Source: PNAI01 sp964575715 (GTDB taxonomy: Bacteria > Pseudomonadota > Alphaproteobacteria > Rhizobiales > Xanthobacteraceae). Taken from it: a stretch of DNA of 8,066 nucleotides. Below, in pieces: positions 6,954 to 8,066 of this stretch. The position numbers and the translations under genes are program-made. Where the stretch lies: NCBI GenBank assembly GCA_964575715.1, contig CAZNSG010000254.1, positions 1 to 8,066 of the forward strand. The letters are read 5' to 3'. The notes under the pieces were generated by a model. That model was not told the origin of the DNA. It worked only from the letters and a program-made list of their open reading frames with translations, and made no database searches. Each line of letters opens with the position of its first letter. Within the stretch, counting starts at the first letter, position 1.

Positions 6954-7119
6954 CCGTCACCCTGAGGTGCCCGCGCTTAGCGCGGGCCTCGAAGGGTCGA
7001 CGGCATCGCAAATCGGGTTTACCCGACTTGCATGCTTAATTATGCCGATCTCGGGTAAACCCGAGATCGGTGGCCGTTCATCCTTCGAGGCTCGCTTCGC
7101 TCGCACCTCAGGATGACGG
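6954..7119. repeat. Composite mosaic palindromic repeat, copy 2 (inverted relative to copy 1)
   Basis: The element is 166 bp and is bounded by CCGTCACCCTGAGGTGC (6954-6970) and GCACCTCAGGATGACGG (7103-7119), a 17-bp inverted repeat with one mismatch. Inside, in order, are: a hairpin with CCCGCGC/GCGCGGG (6970-6976, 6980-6986); GCAAATCGGGT/ACCCGACTTGC (7008-7018, 7021-7031; one mismatch); CCGATCTCGGGT/ACCCGAGATCGG (7045-7056, 7059-7070; perfect); and TCATCCT/AGGATGA (7078-7084, 7110-7116). The two central palindromes and their 13-nt AT-rich spacer are the reverse complement of the arrangement at 1908-1971. It fills most of the 234-bp gap between the large-subunit gene and the cupin gene, and may separate their transcripts (inferred). 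Confidence 0.87.
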
Positions 7120-7163
7120 ATTGAGTTCAGTGCGCTAAATTCGAATTCACGACCCGAAACCAC

Positions 7164-7168
7164 AGGAG
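7164..7168 (+). promoter_or_regulatory. Ribosome binding site of the cupin gene
   Basis: AGGAG lies 6 nt before the ATG at 7175. It is the strongest Shine-Dalgarno match in the window and fixes the cupin start. By contrast, the hydroxylase operon's first gene has none. Confidence 0.8.
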
Positions 7169-7174
7169 CCTCCC

Positions 7175-7705
7175 ATGAGCGTTGCACGGCATCCGCGTCC
7201 GCCCGAACTGGTCGGCGTGCCAATCGAGGAGATCATGAAACGCTATATCGGCCGCTTCAAGGAAAAGCGGGCGGACTGGGCGGCGTTCGAGGACGCCAAG
7301 ATCGAGGGCTTCAAGCGCGCGCAGCACCGCTTCATCGGCGCCGGCGGTTCCGGCAAGCATGACGACCCGACGGTGATTCCGGCGAAGAATTTCACGCTCT
7401 CGATCATGTATGTCCAGCCGGGGCAGGGCAACGCCGCGCACACCCACGAGGTCGAGGAGTGCTTCTTCGTGCTGGAGGGCCATCTTGACGTGTTCGTCGA
7501 GGACGAAAGCGGGAAGCGCCTCACGGCACGGCTCGGGCCTTGGGAATGCATCGCCTGCCCGGCCGGCGTGATTCATGGCTATCAGAACGACAGTCTGGAG
7601 CCGGTCTATTTCCAGGTGATGATCGGGCGCGCCAAGCCCGAAACCATGGGCTACGCCGACGACGAGCTCTACAAGCGGCGCGACGCGCACCTCAAGGCGG
7701 TCTAG
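7175..7705 (+). CDS. Single-domain cupin protein
   Basis: The 176-residue product contains one cupin beta-barrel at about residues 72-150. Motif 1 fits the consensus G(X5)HXH(X3)E(X6)G exactly (GQGNAAHTHEVEECFFVLEG, 83-102), giving predicted metal ligands His89, His91 and Glu95. Motif 2 is PAGVIHGYQN (129-138) with the fourth ligand His134; Trp123 stands where the motif usually begins with Gly. All four ligands suggest a metal-dependent enzyme (dioxygenase, isomerase or similar) rather than a structural relative. The N-terminal 70 residues (MKRYIGRFKE and on) are charged and unassigned. No signal peptide is present. The gene is in the same direction as the hydroxylase operon but 234 bp away across a palindromic repeat, so it may have its own promoter, though I could not identify one. 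A role in the same catabolic pathway is suggested only by position. Confidence 0.88.
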   Translation: MSVARHPRPPELVGVPIEEIMKRYIGRFKEKRADWAAFEDAKIEGFKRAQHRFIGAGGSGKHDDPTVIPAKNFTLSIMYVQPGQGNAAHTHEVEECFFVLEGHLDVFVEDESGKRLTARLGPWECIACPAGVIHGYQNDSLEPVYFQVMIGRAKPETMGYADDELYKRRDAHLKAV

Positions 7706-7709
7706 CTGA

Positions 7710-7818
7710 CGCCAAGGTCGCAACAGAACGCAAGATGTTGTCCATCGCGCGCGCATCATGGACAAGCTCGGCGCCAAGAACGCCGCCGATCTCGTGCGCA
7801 TCACGCGCAACGGTGGCC
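7710..7818 (+). pseudogene. Remnant of a LuxR/FixJ-type response regulator (C-terminal HTH end only)
   Basis: In the frame of 7758 the DNA reads NRTQDVVHRARIMDKLGAK then NAADLVRI. This closely resembles the recognition-helix end of LuxR/FixJ HTH domains (typically TVEVHRARIMxKLGxxxxAELVR). Nothing upstream supplies the receiver domain or the first HTH helices: an in-frame TGA stands at 7707-7709, immediately after the cupin stop, and no start precedes the motif. Downstream, the frame runs into the repeat at 7819 and gives meaningless sequence to 7943. I read it as a decayed or insertion-truncated fragment, not a working gene. Confidence 0.6.
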
Positions 7819-7940
7819 GCAGACTGCTAGAGCGCATTCCGATTAGGTTGAATCGGAAACGCGCTCTAGATTCCTTATTTGGTCGCATTTTCTGCGGAAA
7901 ACCGGTGTCCACTTTTCCGGAAAATGCTCTAGCAGTCTGC
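7819..7940. repeat. RIME-like double-hairpin repeat within a perfect 15-bp inverted repeat
   Basis: GCAGACTGCTAGAGC (7819-7833) and GCTCTAGCAGTCTGC (7926-7940) are perfect inverted copies. Within them, hairpin 1 pairs CTAGAGCGC (7827-7835) with GCGCTCTAG (7861-7869), extended by ATTCCGATT/AATCGGAAA. Hairpin 2 pairs GCATTTTC (7885-7892) with GAAAATGC (7920-7927) and CGGAAAA (7895-7901) with TTTTCCG (7913-7919). On the opposite strand, hairpin 2 shares the GAAAAGTGGAxACCGGTTT core with the repeat at 3044-3155, so the two are related elements in opposite orientation. Such elements are common between genes in Rhizobiales. Confidence 0.8.
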
Positions 7941-8066
7941 TGAAAAACCTGGAAATTGAAGTTTTTGGAGCCCTTTGCAGGATCGTTGGTTCTGATGTTG
8001 CCGGTAATTCTTTGATCACTCGATATGCATTCTGGATTTTAGACAGTCTCGCGCCTACGCCGCGAC
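7926..8066. mobile_element. Possible end of an insertion sequence, running off the window
   Basis: From about 7930 the composition becomes clearly more AT-rich than the rest of the window. The sequence TAGCAGTCTGCTGAAAAACC directly abuts a CTAG, the kind of terminus I associate with IS5/IS1182-like elements. On the minus strand an open frame entering from the window edge ends with TAA at 8041-8039, after SRRRRETV, and could be the end of a transposase. No transposase domain is visible, so the call is weak. An ordinary intergenic region is the alternative. Confidence 0.3.

Noticed and set aside
7127..7912. Minus-strand 261-residue ORF opposite the cupin
   Set aside because: The plus-strand cupin has a strong ribosome binding site and both cupin motifs; the antisense product has no recognisable features and includes repeat sequence.
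1..8066. CRISPR arrays, tRNA or rRNA genes
   Set aside because: No regularly spaced direct repeats and no tRNA- or rRNA-like sequence were seen; all repeats are palindromic mosaics or paralogous coding sequence.

Overview
The window is GC-rich, strictly bacterial DNA. It most likely comes from an alphaproteobacterium of the order Hyphomicrobiales (Bradyrhizobium, Xanthobacteraceae or a near relative). That assignment rests on high GC with strong G/C third positions, and on two kinds of intergenic mosaic palindromes typical of that order. One kind has arms like CCTCATCCTGAG / CTTCGAAGGATGAGG. The other has a GAAAAGTGGAAACCGGTTT core between GCATGATC arms. The species cannot be named from the sequence alone.

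Layout. (1) 3-1865, plus strand: the 3' part of a molybdopterin-binding large subunit of the xanthine dehydrogenase / CO dehydrogenase-large-subunit family; its start lies outside the window. (2) 1852-2028: a composite palindromic repeat that also supplies this gene's stop codon. (3) 2038-3027, minus strand: a Pht5-like 4,5-dihydroxyphthalate decarboxylase homologue. (4) 3028-3308: a divergent intergenic region with a RIME-like palindrome interrupted by a second hairpin, then a candidate sigma-70 promoter. (5) 3309-6940, plus strand: a compact three-gene molybdenum hydroxylase operon: FAD subunit, [2Fe-2S] subunit and a complete large subunit that is a close paralogue of the gene at 3-1865. 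(6) 6954-7119: a second composite repeat, inverted relative to the first. (7) 7175-7705, plus strand: a single-domain cupin. (8) 7706-8066: no intact gene; a decayed LuxR/FixJ-type C-terminal fragment, another RIME-like repeat inside a perfect 15-bp inverted repeat, and an AT-richer stretch that may be the end of an insertion sequence.

How the genes may work together. The three subunits at 3309-6940 should form a cytoplasmic (alpha beta gamma)2 molybdenum hydroxylase. It would hydroxylate an organic substrate with water as the oxygen source and pass electrons from Moco through two [2Fe-2S] clusters to FAD. The active-site loop TYRGPGR and the catalytic glutamate in GAGEGG are present. The loop is not the AYXCSFR of true aerobic CO dehydrogenase, so CO is not the substrate. 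The Pht5-like decarboxylase and the cupin (a possible metal-dependent oxygenase or isomerase) suggest a small catabolic locus for an aromatic or heteroaromatic carboxylate. The substrate is not determined by the sequence.

The most unusual feature is the repeat architecture. Two composite elements, each built from the same two TCGGGTwwACCCGA-core palindromes, flank the decarboxylase and operon block as an inverted pair about 5 kb apart. The gene content consists of known families; I saw no clearly new protein system.
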